This document shows, piece by piece, positions 1 through 8,401 of a stretch of DNA of 64,000 nt (within the stretch, counting starts at the first letter, position 1; the number at the start of each line of letters is the position of its first letter). Position numbers and translations under genes: made by a program. The notes under the pieces were generated by a model, which was not told the DNA's origin, did no database searches, and saw only the letters and a list, made by a program, of their open reading frames with translations. The stretch comes from Chloroflexota bacterium (GTDB taxonomy: Bacteria > Chloroflexota > Dehalococcoidia > Tepidiformales > Tepidiformaceae). The DNA lies in assembly GCA_016191435.1 (NCBI GenBank), contig JACPOQ010000032.1, forward strand, positions 62,001-126,000, written 5' to 3'.

Positions 1-1009
1 CGGTGCCGGTTTCTGAAGACGAAGACGAACAGTCCGGCGACAGCGACCGTCGCTGCGGTGCCACCCACGAGCTCGACAGGGAAAGCAGGCAGCGATGGCA
101 GTGGTTTCGGACGCTCACTCTCGCCTGCCGGCACAGTCCCCTCGATGATGCCGCCCGGCGCCGTGCTCGGCGTAGGCTGCGGGGTAGCCACCTCGACGGT
201 CGCAGTGGGTGCGACCGGCGTCGGCTCTACCTCGGCTTCGCCTTCCGTCTCACTCAGCTCGTCTGGCGTCGGCGGCGGGAAGATGGTCTCGTCCTGAGGG
301 AGATCGAGCGTCCAGCCGGCGTAAATCAGATTCGGGTTGGTGAACGAGCGACCGTCCGGCATCTGGCGGTGCTGGTTCAATGTCCAGAGTTCGGTCCAGC
401 GGAAGCCATCGCCCAACAGTCGTTCGGCGATGGCCCAGAGGCTGTCACCGGCGACGACCGTGTACGAAGTCGCGGTGAGAGTGGCCTGCTCTGGCGCAGA
501 GTCCGGCGCGGTCGCGACCGACTCGCTAACCTCCGGCGAGTTTGATGGCGCGATCAGAGAGACAGTCGTGGTCTCACCGGAGCTGGCCGCTGCGAGGCCC
601 GGCTGGAACGATGCTGTGAGGACGATCGTCCCGGCGAGCGCACCATCCACCAGGTGCCGTACGAACGGGAGGGTGAGCGGCTCTGTGATGCGGAGCCCCG
701 TGCGCGCCCACGCAGCACCGCCGGTAATCGACGAAGCGGTACCCAACAACAGGCGCAGCGCCAGCGACGCGGCGAGGTAGCCAATGGCGAGCCATGCGAC
801 CCCGCCGGCCACCGTGGCCACATCATCATCCCGCAGCTGCGCGCCGCCGAGAACGTCCCACACATGACCCCAGTCGGGAACGGACAGCAAAGTTGCCGGC
901 GGCCCAAGGAACCGCCAGAGCAACACCCCAATCAGGGCGAGAAGTGCTACCAACGCAACCAGTCCGAGGCGGCTGCTTCGTGCTTGGGTCGGCGATGCTG
1001 CTGTCATAC
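1..1009 (-). CDS. LysM-domain membrane protein, partial (continues beyond the window)
   Basis: The frame opens with ATG at 1009 and stays open to the left edge, so the C-terminus is missing. The start is followed by a basic stretch and a hydrophobic helix (about residues 16-33), then a second hydrophobic segment (about 75-95) and a Ser/Thr-rich linker. A LysM motif follows (YTVVAGDSLWAIAERLLGD, then an asparagine-rich half ending NPNLIYAGWTLDLP). Next come a Pro/Thr/Glu-rich linker and a third hydrophobic helix at the window edge (VELVGGTAATVAVAGLFVFV). Two helices + LysM + helix is the layout of actinobacterial-type proteins that end in a BTAD regulator domain and sit beside tad genes. That the missing part is BTAD is inference. 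It lies last in the visible tad transcription unit. Confidence 0.75.
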
Positions 1010-1018
1010 GTGCTCCTC

Positions 1019-1924
1019 TCAGCGGCTCGTCAGAACCGACTGGAGTTGCTGGACCGGGTAGTCAGTCGTGAATGTCCGTGCGATTGGCGCCAGCGACTCC
1101 CACGCGCCGCCGTTGACCCGGTATTCGGCATCGAAGCTGACTTCGATGGTGATGCTGTAGGCCCCGCCGTTGGCCAGGGACGACTGTTCGTAGATGTGCT
1201 GGACATCGCTCTCTTCCGGGAATGGCCTACCGAGGGAGTTCGTCTCTATCGCCGTGCCGTCGCCGAAGCTCCAGCGATAGGTGACCGGCTGCACCTGGAC
1301 CTCGACGGTCGTGCTCGCCAGCGTGTCCGATGAGCTGATGGGCTCGCCGCCATAGCCGTCCACCCAGAACCACGACTCAAGTGCGACGAGCCCCGTCGAT
1401 GGGTTGGCGCTGATGGAGAGTTCCGGGATTGGCAGCTGATTGAGCAGCTCCATCGCGACGACGACAGGATCGACCGCGCCACCGCCTACAACGACCGTGA
1501 CGTTCCCACTCGCGGCGGCGCTACGCGGAATCCACACGACGGCGAAGAAGCCATCGTCACAGACCACAGTCCACGGGCTTTCACCTGGATGAAGAGGCGC
1601 TTCGCGCTGGAACCACGCAGAAAGCGACAGACCGATGTTCATCGCGTCCGCTTCGCACGAAGGCTGCGCACCGGTGCTGACAGTCGAACCGGATGTCCCT
1701 CCAGAGCCGGAACTACCAGGAACGGTCTGGGCAACCGCGATGCGAATCGTGACGCCATTGGGACCGGAGCTGACCGACACGTTCGGAGATGTCGGGATCC
1801 CTGGGTCTGGCCTCGGTCGATCATCGCCCGGCGATTGAGCGCGAGCGGCGTCGGTCGTGGCGAACGAGAAGAGGACGAGGCCCACCACGAGGACCGTGAG
1901 CCGTGAAGCGACTCTGCAAATCAC
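1019..1924 (-). CDS. Secreted protein with PKD-like segment
   Basis: The GTG start at 1924 overlaps the upstream lipoprotein stop (GTGA) and has a GGAGG ribosome site 7 bases before it. An ATG 39 bases further upstream is open but less likely. The first ~30 residues form a Sec signal peptide (basic start, LTVLVVGLVLFSF core, ARA-QS cleavage). About 301 residues. The C-terminal third contains a PKD-like stretch (YRWSFGDGT, then HIYEQ, then SITIEVSF), a beta-sandwich found on surface proteins. Two cysteines around residues 115-150 could form a disulfide. Its place inside the tad unit suggests a surface or pilus-associated role. I do not recognise a specific family. Confidence 0.7.
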   Translation of the reverse strand: MICRVASRLTVLVVGLVLFSFATTDAARAQSPGDDRPRPDPGIPTSPNVSVSSGPNGVTIRIAVAQTVPGSSGSGGTSGSTVSTGAQPSCEADAMNIGLSLSAWFQREAPLHPGESPWTVVCDDGFFAVVWIPRSAAASGNVTVVVGGGAVDPVVVAMELLNQLPIPELSISANPSTGLVALESWFWVDGYGGEPISSSDTLASTTVEVQVQPVTYRWSFGDGTAIETNSLGRPFPEESDVQHIYEQSSLANGGAYSITIEVSFDAEYRVNGGAWESLAPIARTFTTDYPVQQLQSVLTSR

Positions 1925-2481
1925 TGGCCCCCCTCCTCTCTCACGCCATCGCGCACCTTCCAAACTCCATCGACGCGCTGCATCGTCACCGTGTCCTTAA
2001 GCGTTTCCGGTGCTGACGGCGTCGCTCCCACTGGCTGCTTCGTCTCGGGGTCGATGTAGTAGCTGTTGTTCTGGTACTCGTCCGTGATGAGGGCCTGCTC
2101 GCCGCGCACCTCAAGGACCACCGGATCGGACTCGACCATGAGCGCGATCGCCCGGCCCTGTGCTGCGAGGTCAGCAACCTCTTGCAGTCCTCGATCCAAG
2201 CGCGGCCCCGTCATCACCTCCGCGAGGTGGCTGGAATCGCGGTCACGGAGGGCCGCCGCGTAGACCGACCAGTAGTTGGCATAGGCGTCGAGGACCTCGT
2301 CTTCGGGTGACGGTGTAACGGTCGTCGGCGCTGACGTGGCTGCAGTTGCAGCCGGACTCGAAGTGCGGGCATCCGGCGTCGGTGTGTCGGACGCGTCATC
2401 CCCGCCGCACGCACCGAGAGGCAGCATTACTGACAGGCCGACCGCCAGAATCGCGAGACGAGTTCGAACTTGCTGCCTCAT
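1921..2481 (-). CDS. Lipoprotein of the tad locus
   Basis: ATG at 2481 has a GGAGG site immediately upstream; a GTG two codons earlier sits on the ribosome site itself and is less likely. The N-terminus is a lipoprotein signal (LAILAVGLSVMLPLGAC lipobox), followed by an Asp/Ser/Thr/Pro-rich tether of about 40 residues. The globular part (about residues 60-185) runs DAYANYWSVY, then ALITDEYQNNSYYID, then VDGVWKVRDG. This resembles an NTF2-like/IMS fold: helical start and strands ending in a 'dGxWkv' strand. The function is unknown. It is translationally coupled to the PKD-like protein (4-base overlap). Confidence 0.7.
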   Translation of the reverse strand: MRQQVRTRLAILAVGLSVMLPLGACGGDDASDTPTPDARTSSPAATAATSAPTTVTPSPEDEVLDAYANYWSVYAAALRDRDSSHLAEVMTGPRLDRGLQEVADLAAQGRAIALMVESDPVVLEVRGEQALITDEYQNNSYYIDPETKQPVGATPSAPETLKDTVTMQRVDGVWKVRDGVREEGGQ

Positions 2482-2492
2482 CTCCACCTCCC

Positions 2493-2915
2493 CTATGGAC
2501 CCGCCGCGTCCACGCCGTAGCGCGGCGCAGCTGATGCGCGGGCGCTCACGTCCACGTCGTCGATCCCGATCAGGCCCAGGAAGCTGGTTGACGCCTGGCG
2601 GGTGACGCTGACCTCGACGGACTCCGGCGATGTCGCGATTTCGTAGCTCACGCCGTCCTCCGCGTCGAGGTAGCGTGCCGCCGTCTCGCGAGCCCAGCGT
2701 TCGTCGAGCACGATGTCGCCGGTCGCCCGGTACGCGTCCTCATCTATCTGCATCGCGGCAGCCGCCGCCGCGGCATCGGCTGCGTTCTGAAGGTCGCGAC
2801 GCTGCGCGAAGACGAGGCCGCCATCGGAGACAAGCCCGACGACACTCACCAGGCCGACCATCATCACCGCCACCATCACCAGAGCCTGGCCCTCCTCGCG
2901 ACGCAGAGCGTTCAT
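2493..2915 (-). CDS. TadG-like pilus assembly protein
   Basis: 140 residues. The N-terminus (RREEGQALVMVAVMMVGLVS) is the class III pseudopilin-type signal of the TadE/G-like family: a short basic leader, Gly, then a hydrophobic helix. The Glu at +5 seen in true Flp pilins is absent. A typical 'DGG..FAQRRDLQNAADAAAAA' segment follows; this is the hallmark of the TadG-like N-terminal region. The rest is a short beta-rich domain. ATG at 2915 overlaps the stop of the upstream TadE gene (ATGA). Probably anchored in the cytoplasmic membrane as a minor component of the Tad apparatus. Confidence 0.85.
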   Translation of the reverse strand: MNALRREEGQALVMVAVMMVGLVSVVGLVSDGGLVFAQRRDLQNAADAAAAAAAMQIDEDAYRATGDIVLDERWARETAARYLDAEDGVSYEIATSPESVEVSVTRQASTSFLGLIGIDDVDVSARASAAPRYGVDAAGP

Positions 2916-3367
2916 CGCGCCACCGCCTCCCGGCTGCGGTACAGCTCCACTTGCTCCGTGTGACTGGAGCTAACCTCGACTTCGAAGAAGCTAAGGAGCG
3001 GTAGGTCCGAAAGCGGGACGGAGTAGCTGACATCGGCGCTGACTTCACCGCCCCGGACAAAGCCGTTGGCGTCGACATCGATGGTCAGCCCCTCCACGGC
3101 CAGCCCGTAGCCCAACGCGGCAGCGCGGCCAGCCTCCAACGCGTCGGTCGTCCCTTGCTCCTCAGATGGAGCAACCGCCAGCGTCCGGCTCGCCTCCCGC
3201 GCAGCTGCCTGGACGGCGACCTTGGCGTCGGTAATCCGGCCGATGGCCACGACGCCGAAGACGAGCAGGAGCAACACGGGCACAGCAATCGCCGCTTCGA
3301 CCATCGCCTGCCCCGACTCTCCAGAAAGCCCACGAGGGCACACCTGCCGGGTCCATCTACGGGCCAC
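2912..3367 (-). CDS. TadE-like pseudopilin (second copy)
   Basis: About 151 residues from a GTG at 3367, overlapping the previous tadE-like gene by 11 bases. The N-terminal motif SGESGQAMVEAAIAVPVLLLL is the TadE signature: Gly before the cleavage point, Glu at +5, then a hydrophobic helix that spans the membrane. The exposed domain contains paired strands and ends in charged residues (ELYRSREAVAR). TadE proteins are minor pseudopilins that help Flp pilus assembly. This is the second of two tandem TadE-type genes here, which differ in their soluble domains. Confidence 0.85.
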   Translation of the reverse strand: MARRWTRQVCPRGLSGESGQAMVEAAIAVPVLLLLVFGVVAIGRITDAKVAVQAAAREASRTLAVAPSEEQGTTDALEAGRAAALGYGLAVEGLTIDVDANGFVRGGEVSADVSYSVPLSDLPLLSFFEVEVSSSHTEQVELYRSREAVAR

Positions 3368-3779
3368 TGCGGAAGCCCTCCTTCCTCACACTCGCCGTCG
3401 CGTCGAGCTCGATGTCGCGGCTGCCGAGCCACGGGAAGATCAGCGGATAGTCGCCCGAGGCCCGAACCGTCACGGTCTCGCCGTCGTCGGTGGCTGCGAC
3501 CTCGAATCCGTCCCCAGTGCTCCCCAGGCCCGAGCCCAGGACATCGCGGGTTCGCTGCTGGCCGTCGACTGCATCACCGCCTTCCGCTGCCGCCAGGCGA
3601 GCGCCTTCCTGAGCCGCTGTCGTGACCACGTTCTGGGCGTGGTGTACCAGCGCGAACTGGACGACGCCGACGAGCACCAGCAGCAGCACCGGGAGCACCA
3701 GCGCGAACTCGACCATGCTCTCGCCGACTTCGCTGTTGGCATCGCGCACAACGCGCGGCTTAGAGCGAATCCAGCTCAT
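3357..3779 (-). CDS. TadE-like pseudopilin (first copy)
   Basis: 140 residues, ATG at 3779, inside the last 20 bases of the Flp pilin gene. The motif VGESMVEFALVLPVLLLVLV gives the prepilin-peptidase site (Gly), Glu+5, Phe+6 and a transmembrane helix. The sequence then reads NVVTTAAQEGARLAAAEGGD, the helical stem common to TadE. Minor pseudopilin of the Tad (tight adherence) secretion/pilus system. No prepilin peptidase (TadV) gene is visible in the window, so processing must be done by one encoded elsewhere. Confidence 0.87.
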   Translation of the reverse strand: MSWIRSKPRVVRDANSEVGESMVEFALVLPVLLLVLVGVVQFALVHHAQNVVTTAAQEGARLAAAEGGDAVDGQQRTRDVLGSGLGSTGDGFEVAATDDGETVTVRASGDYPLIFPWLGSRDIELDATASVRKEGFRSGP

Positions 3780-3939
3780 CGATGATCCCCTCGAACACGC
3801 CGACGATGCCTTCGCCGAGGGTCTGGACGGTCACGAGTGCGGCGACCGCGATGAGAGCGGTGACGAGGGCGTACTCGACCATTGACTGGCCGGTCTCATC
3901 TCGTGGGAGGAGCGGTCGGATTCGGTGATGGAGGCGCAT
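3760..3939 (-). CDS. flp: Flp family type IVb pilin
   Basis: A 59-residue protein whose start is set by ATG at 3939 with an AGGAG site 6 bases upstream. A basic, Arg-rich leader ends at ETG; the mature part begins [20 protein letters not shown], which has the Flp hallmark Glu-Tyr at +5/+6 and a single hydrophobic helix. The short acidic tail (IIDELDSL) is usual for these very small pilins. It would be the main subunit of the Tad pilus. Position, between tadC and the tadE genes, is as expected. Confidence 0.93.
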   Translation of the reverse strand: MRLHHRIRPLLPRDETGQSMVEYALVTALIAVAALVTVQTLGEGIVGVFEGIIDELDSL

Positions 3940-3965
3940 GAGGTTCTCCTTTCTGGCGTCGGCCT

Positions 3966-4910
3966 CTACTCGCTCAGTCCCAGCAGTTGGACGCCGGCCG
4001 GGTAGAGCAGGACGACAAGGAAGACGGGAAAGATGAACAGCACGACCGGGAACAACATCCGGATGCTGCTCTTCTCGCCTTCGGCGATGAGGGTGGCGCG
4101 CTTCCGCTCGCGCACGGTGTCGGCGAGGGTGAGCATGACCTGGCTCAGCGGCAGGCCCTGTTCGAGGGCTGATTGCCAGGCGTCGGCCATGGAAACGATC
4201 TCCGGAACACCCTCCTGGGCGGCGAGCGCGCGGAGCCCTTCGGGGTGCGTGGCCGTCCCTAGACTCGCCTCCCTCGCGACTATCCGAAGTCCGTCCCCCA
4301 GCGCGCCACGAACCTGCCGGCTCACGTCGGCGAGTGCTTGCTCGGGAGAGAGCCCGGCGCTCGCTGCCATGGCGAGGAGGTCGAGGACGGTTGGCAGCTC
4401 GACGAGGATTGCCTTCCGACGCCGGGCGATGCGGCGTTCCAACAGCCAGTCCGGCTGGAGGAAGCCGAGCACGAACCCGAGGAGCCAGACCCACACCGGC
4501 CATGGCCCGAACGGATGCAGCCCGGCGATGTTCGTGGCCGGGAAGAACGCGAAGAAGAGCAGCCCGATCGCCAGCTTCTGCCCGAAGAATTGCGCTGGCG
4601 TCGTGCCAGGCCAGCCGGTCGCCAGACGCCGTTCCAGGTCGGGCGACGCGACGCCAACTCGCGAAAGCAGCCGCCTGAGAAGGTCGCCCGTGTCCTCGAT
4701 GACGGGGCGCAGGACGCGTTCCAGTGTCGCAGACGCGAACACCGCCGGTCCCTGGTTCCGTTGCGCCGCCTCGACCTCCATGCGCCCCTGCGCGGAGAGC
4801 CGGCGCAGTTGTGTCGCGAGGTCGGGGCGGCGCTGCATCCATGGCAGGCTGGTGGCGACGAGCCACAGGCCGGCGCCGAACAATGCCGCCAGGGCGAACG
4901 GCGCGATCAT
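3966..4910 (-). CDS. tadC: TadC-type inner membrane platform protein (T2SSF)
   Basis: The start is ATG at 4910, which overlaps the tadB stop (ATGA); a longer open frame exists upstream but lies inside tadB. About 314 residues. There is an N-terminal helix (IAPFALAALFGAGLWLVATS), a cytoplasmic region, two central helices (LAIGLLFFAFFP and WPVWVWLLGFVLGFL), the F domain (ILVELPTVLDLLAMAASAGL through QGLPLSQVM) and a C-terminal helix (LFPVVLFIFPVFLVVLLYP). This is the TadC/GspF-like platform that couples the TadA ATPase to pilus assembly. Expected to heterodimerise with TadB. Confidence 0.88.
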   Translation of the reverse strand: MIAPFALAALFGAGLWLVATSLPWMQRRPDLATQLRRLSAQGRMEVEAAQRNQGPAVFASATLERVLRPVIEDTGDLLRRLLSRVGVASPDLERRLATGWPGTTPAQFFGQKLAIGLLFFAFFPATNIAGLHPFGPWPVWVWLLGFVLGFLQPDWLLERRIARRRKAILVELPTVLDLLAMAASAGLSPEQALADVSRQVRGALGDGLRIVAREASLGTATHPEGLRALAAQEGVPEIVSMADAWQSALEQGLPLSQVMLTLADTVRERKRATLIAEGEKSSIRMLFPVVLFIFPVFLVVLLYPAGVQLLGLSE

Positions 4911-5770
4911 TGCAGCACCCGCTCTTCCAGCGGCAGCCGGGTCGCGCGCAACATTCCTGCGTAGCCGACGGCGACGCTCACGAGACAAAGGGCGAGGATC
5001 GCCTGCCCGTTAGCCGACGAGAACACGTCGAGGTAATCCGGGTTGAGCCCACGCACCGCCAGGATCAGGATCACGGGCAACGCCGCGATGATCCGAGCCG
5101 AGAGGACGTTCTTGGCCTGGTGCGCGCGCAGCTCGCGTTCGAGGTTGATCGACTGGCGCACCGAGCGGCTGAGACTGTCGAGGACGATGCTCAGGTTGCG
5201 GCCGCCCAAGCGGTGAGACATCACGAGCGTGGCGCCGACGGTGTCGAACACCGGGTCGGAGAGCTGCTCGCGAGCGCGCCTGATGCCTTCCTCGAATCCG
5301 CCGATCCGGATCTCCCGCGCCAGGTCGCTGAACGTCCGGCGGAGGACCTCAGGTCCGTTCCGGGCCAACGAGAGGACGGCCTCCTCGACACTCATCCCGG
5401 TCCGGACAGCAGCTCGGAGCGCGTCCACGGAGTCGGCGAGCGCGAGTTGCACCGCCTCGCGTCGGCGTTCGTGACGGGTGTGGAAGTACCAGCCGGGCAA
5501 CAACAGGCCGACCGCGAACGCGGCGGCGCTGACCGTCGGCCAGCCCAGCGCGAATTGCACGAACATGGCAAGGGCGGCGCCGGTGAGGACGCTCAAGACC
5601 ACGAACTCCCGGGACGCGATCTCGGTCACACCGTTGCGCCGGAGGTACGCTTCCAACTGGGCTACGCGTGTCGGGCGGCTGGCAGTCTTCGGCGGCGCCC
5701 ATCGCTCCGTGGACGACATGAAGATGAGCAACACGCCCGCAGCGAAGGTCAGTGACAGGATCAGCGGCAC
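4907..5770 (-). CDS. tadB: TadB-type inner membrane platform protein (T2SSF)
   Basis: About 287 residues from a GTG at 5770 with a GGGAGA site 8 bases upstream. The open frame reaches 6091, but that part lies inside tadA. N-terminal helix (PLILSLTFAAGVLLIF), a helix pair around residues 75-115, and the F domain with the typical ADSVDALRAAVRTGMSVEEAV and HRLGGRNLSIVLDSLS pattern. Two final hydrophobic segments end in RVLQ. Paralogous partner of TadC in the Tad motor. A 64-base gap separates it from tadA. Confidence 0.88.
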   Translation of the reverse strand: MPLILSLTFAAGVLLIFMSSTERWAPPKTASRPTRVAQLEAYLRRNGVTEIASREFVVLSVLTGAALAMFVQFALGWPTVSAAAFAVGLLLPGWYFHTRHERRREAVQLALADSVDALRAAVRTGMSVEEAVLSLARNGPEVLRRTFSDLAREIRIGGFEEGIRRAREQLSDPVFDTVGATLVMSHRLGGRNLSIVLDSLSRSVRQSINLERELRAHQAKNVLSARIIAALPVILILAVRGLNPDYLDVFSSANGQAILALCLVSVAVGYAGMLRATRLPLEERVLQ

Positions 5771-5834
5771 CCGGAGTCTCCCTTCACGCCGATGCTGGCG
5801 AATCCAGGTCCAATCGCAGTCCAACGTAGCGCGC

Positions 5835-7157
5835 TCACCGCTCCAACCTCCGCTCGTTCCGCTCCAATTCCCTCTGCGTCGGCACGGATTCGGCCTGCAT
5901 GCGGTCCCATGGGAACGCTCCGCCCTGGAGCTGGCTGGCGAACCGGGGACGAATGCCGCTCCAGCGCAGCGCGCCATCGGACCAGGTGAACAGGTCAGTA
6001 CCGGCGACGGTGTCACCTTCGAGACCGGTGACTTCGTAGACGTTCGTGACCACCCGGCGGTCGCTGGCGGGCTCGAGGCGGAGGTGGACAACGAGGTTGA
6101 GGGCTTCCGCGATCATCTCGGTCACCGCCTCGGCCGGCAGCGACTCGTCGGCCATCATGGCGTACATCCGCAGCTTCGAGAGGGCCTGGCGCGGGCCGTT
6201 GGCATGGATGGTGCACATCGAGCCGTCGTGCCCGCTGTTCATCGCCGAGAGCATGTCCAGCGCCTCGGCGCCCCGAACCTCCCCGACGACGATCCGCGTG
6301 GGCCTCATGCGCAGGGCGTTCTTGACGAGGCTCCGGATCGGGAAGGCGCCGATTCCCTCGATGTTCGGCAGGCGGGACTGGAGCGCGACGCAATCCGGCA
6401 GCATCGATTCGAGCTGGAGCTCGCCCGTCTCCTCGATGATAACCAGGCGTTCCTCGCCACCGGCGATCGATGCGCCCAGCGCGTTCAGGCACGTGGTCTT
6501 GCCGCTCCCCGTGCCGCCCGAGATCAGCATGTTGAGCCCAGCCTGCACGGCAGCTTCGAGAAACGCCGCCGCCTCTGGGCTGAGCGTCCCGAGGGCCACC
6601 AGGTCATCAAGCGTCCGCGCGCGCAACAGGAACTTGCGGACGGTCACGTGGGTCCAGCGCGACGTGAGCGGTGGGATGACCGCGTTCAGGCGCGAGCCAT
6701 CGGGCAGGCGGGCGTCGACGAGTGGGCTCGTCTCATCGAGTCGCCGACCCAGGCGTCCGACTGCGCGCCGCACGATTCGAAGCAGTTCAGCGTCGTCCTC
6801 GAAGAACACATCGGTGAGCCGCTTGCGCCCATGCTGGATGGCGAACACACGATGCGGCCCGTTGACGATGATCTCTTCGATCGCCGGGTCATCGAGCAAC
6901 GGTTGCAGCGGGCCGAGACCAAGGATCTCGTCGACCAGCCGCTGCGTAAGACCGTCCCTATCAACGATTGGGCTGTCGCCGATCGCTACGGCCCGGTGAC
7001 TCGCCGCGTCAACGAGGCCGCGAACGACTTCGCGGATGCGCTCTGCCTCGACTGCGTCGGGCTCGACGAGAGCGTCGAGGTCCATGACCTTGCGAAGCTC
7101 CTCGCGGACTTCCTCGCGGAGCGTACTTTCGACGGTGACGGTCGGTGCGAGAGCCAT
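5835..7157 (-). CDS. tadA: TadA/CpaF pilus assembly ATPase
   Basis: 440 residues, full length for CpaF/TadA. A helical N-terminal region is followed by the GSPII_E ATPase domain: Walker A ISGGTGSGKTTCLNAL (about residues 217-232), the Asp box (VIIEETGEL), Walker B region (RIVVGEVRGAEALDML) and His box (NSGHDGSMCTIHANGP). It powers Flp pilus polymerisation on the cytoplasmic face of TadB/TadC. The 3-base gap to tadZ and the short gap to tadB place it in one transcription unit. Confidence 0.94.
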   Translation of the reverse strand: MALAPTVTVESTLREEVREELRKVMDLDALVEPDAVEAERIREVVRGLVDAASHRAVAIGDSPIVDRDGLTQRLVDEILGLGPLQPLLDDPAIEEIIVNGPHRVFAIQHGRKRLTDVFFEDDAELLRIVRRAVGRLGRRLDETSPLVDARLPDGSRLNAVIPPLTSRWTHVTVRKFLLRARTLDDLVALGTLSPEAAAFLEAAVQAGLNMLISGGTGSGKTTCLNALGASIAGGEERLVIIEETGELQLESMLPDCVALQSRLPNIEGIGAFPIRSLVKNALRMRPTRIVVGEVRGAEALDMLSAMNSGHDGSMCTIHANGPRQALSKLRMYAMMADESLPAEAVTEMIAEALNLVVHLRLEPASDRRVVTNVYEVTGLEGDTVAGTDLFTWSDGALRWSGIRPRFASQLQGGAFPWDRMQAESVPTQRELERNERRLER

Positions 7158-7160
7158 AGG

Positions 7161-8387
7161 TCACTGCCCCGCTTCCGCTGTCCGTCGTCGCCAGCGAGAA
7201 CGTGGTGCTGTGTCTGACTGCCGTTCCTCGGGGGCGACGCGCGGCCGCGTCAGTGCGACGGCCAGGGCGTTCACCTGCCGTGCTGGGGAGCCGCCGACAG
7301 CGGTAAGCGGCAGCTGTTCGCGAGCGGCACGCAGCGCCGCCTTGCGATCGTCTGGAATCATCGCGAGGACCCGGACGCCCAGAGCCCTCTCGACCTCGGC
7401 TCCGCCGTACTCCTGTCGGCCTGCGTGCCGACTGATCAACAACGCGAGCCGTTCGCGCGGCAAGCCGAGCGACTCCTGGAGGAACCGCAGGCAGTGGCGC
7501 GTGTTCCAGAGCCCGGTGAGATCCGCCGTCGTGACGACGAGGACCTGGTCGGCACTCCGGGTGACAGCGTTGGCGGCATCTGACGCTAGGCCGGGGAGTA
7601 ACTGGCCTACGTCGACCACCGTGACCTCGAATCGTTGCCGCAGCACCGCGAGTGCCGTCAGAAGGTGCTCGGGAGTAGCGCGGTCTCGCATCTCCGGCCG
7701 TTCGATGCCGGCGAGGACGCTGAAGCCACTCGCGTCCTGCAACTCGGCGCCGACCACGTCGTCGGACGGAGGCCCGACAGTCAGGCCTATCAGCCCGCGG
7801 CGCGGGTCGAGGTCGAGATAGGGAGCGACGCCACCGCCGCGCAAGTCGGCATCCACAAGCACCACACGGCTGCCTTGATGGCCGAGGGCCGACGCCAGAC
7901 TGATAGCGAGCGTCGTCGTGCCCGGAGCGCCCTTACCGCTGACCAGGGCGAGAACCTGTCCGCCATGAGCCAACGGAGCACTCGCTTCCTCCGACTGGCG
8001 TTCCGTCGCCGAAGTCGCCTCCTGGATCACACCGCGCTGAATCGCCCCACGCAGGGCACTGACGATGTCGGTGCCGCTGCTGGCTGCCGGCGCGAGGTAG
8101 GCGAGTCCCTCGAACTGCGCGATCTCAGCGGGCTCGACCAGCAGGACCAGCGGCGTACCGCTGTGACGGACGACTTCCAGGGAATCGACAGTGAGCCGGT
8201 GAAGGTCAGCGGACGCGAGTACGGCGTCCACTTCGTTCGCCTGCGCGAGGAGCGATGGGCCGTCGAGGCACCGGCCAGCGACATCGAAGTTGCAAGCCGC
8301 GAGCGCCGTCAGCAACTGCCGTTCGTACTCGGGGTTACGAACGCCGACGAGGACGCGCGGGCGGGAGCCATTTCTTGATACCTGCAT
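7161..8387 (-). CDS. TadZ/CpaE-like MinD-type ATPase
   Basis: ATG at 8387 has a strong GGGAGGAG site 6 bases upstream. A GTG at 8405 overlaps the cpaB stop but lacks a ribosome site. The N-terminal half looks like an atypical receiver domain (VLVGVRNPEYERQLLTAL, VDAVLASADLHRL). The C-terminal half is a MinD/ParA fold (LVDADLRGGGVAPYLDLD, VTVVDVGQLLPGLASDA). The deviant P-loop reads SGKGAPGTTTLAISLA: the signature Lys is kept but the second Lys of GKT is Thr. It probably localises the pilus machine at a cell site. Confidence 0.85.
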   Translation of the reverse strand: MQVSRNGSRPRVLVGVRNPEYERQLLTALAACNFDVAGRCLDGPSLLAQANEVDAVLASADLHRLTVDSLEVVRHSGTPLVLLVEPAEIAQFEGLAYLAPAASSGTDIVSALRGAIQRGVIQEATSATERQSEEASAPLAHGGQVLALVSGKGAPGTTTLAISLASALGHQGSRVVLVDADLRGGGVAPYLDLDPRRGLIGLTVGPPSDDVVGAELQDASGFSVLAGIERPEMRDRATPEHLLTALAVLRQRFEVTVVDVGQLLPGLASDAANAVTRSADQVLVVTTADLTGLWNTRHCLRFLQESLGLPRERLALLISRHAGRQEYGGAEVERALGVRVLAMIPDDRKAALRAAREQLPLTAVGGSPARQVNALAVALTRPRVAPEERQSDTAPRSRWRRRTAEAGQ

Positions 8388-8401
8388 GACGCACTCCTCC
8401 C

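Noticed and set aside
5478..7217. 579-codon plus-strand open frame opposite tadB and tadA
   Set aside because: Antisense to the TadA ATPase with intact Walker motifs; no recognisable product.
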